Source: Buxus sempervirens (Eukaryota > Streptophyta > Magnoliopsida > Buxales > Buxaceae). Taken from it: a stretch of DNA of 64,000 nt. Under the pieces are notes generated by a model, which saw nothing but the letters and a program-made list of their open reading frames with translations, was not told the DNA's origin and searched no databases. Made by a program: the position numbers and the translations under genes. Location: positions 23,492,858 through 23,556,857 of the forward strand of contig OX387190.1 in assembly GCA_947561395.2 (NCBI GenBank), read 5' to 3'. Below are positions 61,332 through 64,000 of this stretch, one piece after another (the first letter of the stretch is position 1; each line of letters starts with the position of its first letter).

Positions 61332-61828
61332 AGCAAAAATACAAAGCAAGATTGAAGAAGCAGAACCAGAAACCGAAGAAGAAGAGATGAAAGAGAGATA
61401 GAGACGAGGCGGAGAAGGCAAGGGAAGATCAAAGTTTGGAATTAAATGAAACTCAACTGAAAGTGGTTTGTGATAAATAGCGAGGGGAGTGTGCATGTCG
61501 CTGTCGAGAAATGTAGAATAAAATGGACGATGAAATCGAAGGATTACTCCATCGAAGTTGGCGGGACTTTCTTGAGAGTCGAGGTCGTTGGCATCTTTAA
61601 ACGGTTTTTTTTGCCTTTTGTGCTGGGGACTAGGGTTTTTCTTTTTCCTTTCTGAGGGCGTTTTCCAGGTTCCCTTTCTTGCAGGGAAGTGGCAGCTGTA
61701 ACTCCCGTCGGAAAAGCGGTTAATTTAAATTCAATCAAAGGAGGGATCTGTTTCAAAGAGAGAGACAATTGATACCTGTTTGTTTTGACGGGTTAGAAAG
61801 AAAAATGGACCGTACAGGGACTTTTTAC

Positions 61829-61833
61829 AAAAA
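61829..61833 (-). terminator. RNA polymerase III terminator of tRNA-Gln
   Basis: A run of five T on the minus strand starts three bases after the discriminator base. This is the usual polymerase III stop signal. Confidence 0.85.
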
Positions 61834-61836
61834 CCA

Positions 61837-61908
61837 AGGTTCCACCGAGACTTGAACTCGGGTTACTGGATTCAGAGTCCAATGTCCTGACCACTAGACC
61901 ATGGAACC
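61837..61908 (-). tRNA. tRNA-Gln (anticodon CUG)
   Basis: The minus strand gives a complete 72-nt tRNA. The acceptor stem GGTTCCA pairs with TGGAACC, followed by discriminator U. The A-box is TGGTCTAGTGG, the anticodon loop is CTCTGAA with anticodon CTG, and the T-arm and B-box are GAGTTCAAGTCTC. CCA is not encoded, as expected for a nuclear gene. No intron is present. A T5 run follows the 3' end. Confidence 0.96.
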
Positions 61909-63538
61909 ATTTTGATCCTCTATCGGTCGGAAAAGAAACTATTCTGTAGGAATATCTGGTTACAACATTAAAGTAACTCAAAAATCCCATAAAAAAATGT
62001 AGTTTAATTTATTGCAATTGGTTTGAAAACCTTAACCTTTTTGGATTAGGGATATGAATGTGGAAGAAAGTATTAGTGTATCCAGGTAAGATTTAGGAAT
62101 GGCAATGGAGCAAGTTAAAGGTCAGGGTTGGTATTGCTAAATTCAGGTTAAGGGCAGGTTCGGGTTTAGCCCAACTCACCCCAAAACTGACATTAGTATA
62201 TTAAAAATCATTTCAATATCTTTAAAATATTATTTTAATATAAATATATCATATATAAAAATACATATTTACCAATAATTGTATTATTATATTATATATT
62301 CTATTTTAAAATGCATTTTTGGCGTTTTATACTTCGACCGACTGAAACCCGACCTACTCTGTTTCCAACATGACAGAGGCGGGTTTCCGGTTCATCAATC
62401 AATCTGATAGGCAACTTACTTAATCTCATTAATGCTACCTAAGAGATGGTGGGTATACATCCTTTTAGGAAAAGTCATGAAATAATGTGCCTAACACTTC
62501 TAATAGATTCTAGGTATGAGTTTGGGAAGAATTTATAACGTGGGTCCCACTTATTGAGACCAATACCATTGTACCATTCTAAGCGTAATGAGTTATACGT
62601 ACGTAAGGAACATCAAGTCCCCACTCATTACCAAAAAAAAAAAAAAGTCCCCACTCAACAATACACTACCATTGCCATAATAAAGATTAATTTAAATGGT
62701 TTGGACAAAATACCATCTTGATTGATCATACCAACATAAGCCTTTTAAAGCCCAAAAAAGGAAGGAAAGTCACTTAAAAATGTAGTACAATAATGCATGC
62801 CCTGCTCTACCATTAACCTTTTTTAAGCTTTACAATCAATGCCTTGTACACGTCCATTTTGATAGAACACACACACGTAAGGCCTTAAAGACAAAGAAGC
62901 GTACGAAAGTCACTTATAAGCAAAGCTTTAGGCAAAAAAGTGTAAGTAAGACATTCCTGTTGTGTATATAATGGCAAGAAGTTGATTCTGCCAAAAGGAC
63001 CCCTTGAAGTGTATCTAGCCATGTGACAAATTCATATAATGGGTTTGATGAGATTCATTAAATATATCAAGTTTATTAGAAATTTTAATCATCAAATATT
63101 TTTGTAGCTTTTAATTTCATTAATTATTTTCCTTATATTGGTAAATAAAGTAGTATAATTAGAAAGAAAAACAATTATGTTAACTATAGCGATCCAATAA
63201 AAATGACTTATCCATGGATTGTAGGTATTCTTATAAGTGGAATATTTAAGAAACTCTCTAAAGAGGCTTAAGCTACATAATCCCTACACCTTGAGGCCAT
63301 CCTCTATTTTATTTTATTTTTTTTCTCTTTTTTTTTCAAATGCACAGTGGCATTCTTTCTTGCCTTTACTGGTGGGGCATTAACCTAATAAGATTACCCT
63401 AAATTGGAAATTTCAATTTTTTTGTTCTTTTGGTGCATCAGCACAGGACAATTCAAACACTTCCAAATGTCTCAACCCGAGGTGGGCTTATTGAGTAATC
63501 TCCCCTTTTTATTGAGGGATAGGAGTGGAACCCCAACC
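61909..63538. other. Intergenic, no gene recognised
   Basis: AT-rich sequence upstream of tRNA-Gln. No domain-bearing frame or RNA gene is seen. CAAAAT precedes the tRNA 5' end by a few bases, in keeping with the upstream CAA signals of plant tRNA genes. Confidence 0.6.
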
Positions 63539-63829
63539 TTGCAACAACACATAAGAGGAGAAGCCTCAACCTTAAAACCTAGGCATTAAGACTTATATAG
63601 TGGGTGAAAACATTGGTTAATTCCCAATGTGGGACAAATTCCAATAGCCCTCTTCACGCTGAATAGCACAGCGTGGACATCGGTTAGGTTCCGATATCAT
63701 GTTGAAAGCCCAACAACACAAAAGGAGGGGCCTCAACCTTAAAACCTAGGCAATTAAGGTTAGGAAAGTTTATCTTTTATATAGTGGATGAAATAATGGG
63801 GAATTCCCAACGTGGGACAAATTCCAACA
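63539..63829 (-). mobile_element. TRIM-type miniature LTR retrotransposon
   Basis: On the minus strand there are two direct LTR-like repeats, 63829-63700 and about 63646-63539. Both start T(G/A)TTGGAATTTGTCCCAC and both contain CACTATATAA and GCCTAGGTTTTAAGGTTGAG. They are separated by only 53 bp. The first LTR ends CAACA and is followed at once by TGATATCGGAACC, a diverged primer-binding site for initiator tRNA-Met (normally TGGTATCAGAGC). Purine-rich GTGAAGAGGG precedes the second LTR. CAACC flanks both sides (63534-63538, 63830-63834), the expected 5-bp duplication. It has no coding capacity, so it is non-autonomous. Confidence 0.85.
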
Positions 63830-64000
63830 CAACCTCCCCTCTCTTTTTTTTTTCCCCCTTTTTATTATTGTCGGTGCCTTGAATCCTTCAGCTTCTTCAT
63901 AACTCTTAACAACTCGAGTACACTGCCCTACAAATCAATGAAACTTCACCAACCGAATTGTCCTAACGGCTGAAAAAAGAAAAATATTTAAGATAAAAGA

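Noticed and set aside
61470-61768. Short frames on both strands upstream of FAAH
   Set aside because: No family match, and they overlap the expected promoter and leader of FAAH.

Overview
This is plant nuclear DNA, almost certainly from a eudicot. The evidence is AT-rich intergenic sequence, small spliced exons separated by introns of about 0.1 to 9 kb, CC-NB-ARC-LRR resistance-type genes, a plant-type fatty acid amide hydrolase, a FAR1-type DNA-binding gene, and remnants of LINE, Copia, Gypsy, MITE and TRIM elements. The species cannot be fixed from sequence alone. Exon models were built by eye from GT/GC-AG sites, reading-frame continuity and family conservation.

Layout. 1-5856 has no recognisable gene; it holds a MITE (1377-2168), a G-quadruplex-type tract and two tandem repeats. 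5857-8611 (+) is a full-length RPM1-type CC-NB-ARC-LRR gene broken by one extra G in a G8 run. 12169-22824 (-) is a complete seven-exon, 288-residue ceramidase-superfamily membrane hydrolase; its 9.2 kb first intron contains two LINE copies in opposite orientation, a nested MITE and a small CG-rich element. 25477-28952 (+) is a second, RGA-type CC-NB-ARC-LRR with one frameshift and one nonsense codon, followed at 30245-30935 by a decayed second copy of its 3' end. 30936-38028 has no confident gene. 38029-38628 (-) is a FAR1-type DNA-binding protein gene truncated at a microsatellite, next to an odd array of CGATTAATC-like motifs. 40016-41007 (+) is an intronless, multiply broken copy of PELOTA. 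41409-61331 (-) is a complete 20-exon, 614-residue fatty acid amide hydrolase gene with the Lys-Ser-Ser triad intact; its introns host Copia, Gypsy, LINE and MITE remnants. A tRNA-Gln(CUG) lies at 61837-61908 (-), and a TRIM retroelement at 63539-63829.

Functionally, the two intact protein genes both belong to families that cleave fatty-acyl amide bonds: ceramide-type substrates for one, N-acylethanolamines for the other. They lie on the same strand about 19 kb apart. The two immune-receptor genes carry point lesions (pseudogenes, or sequence errors at least for the homopolymer case). The most novel-looking item is a dispersed family of about 305-327 bp inverted-repeat elements (14451-14754, 25059-25385, 44621-44927). 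Two copies have exact 9-bp target duplications, and all are filled with GGCATGCC/GGCACGCC motifs. All three copies sit in introns or directly upstream of genes.
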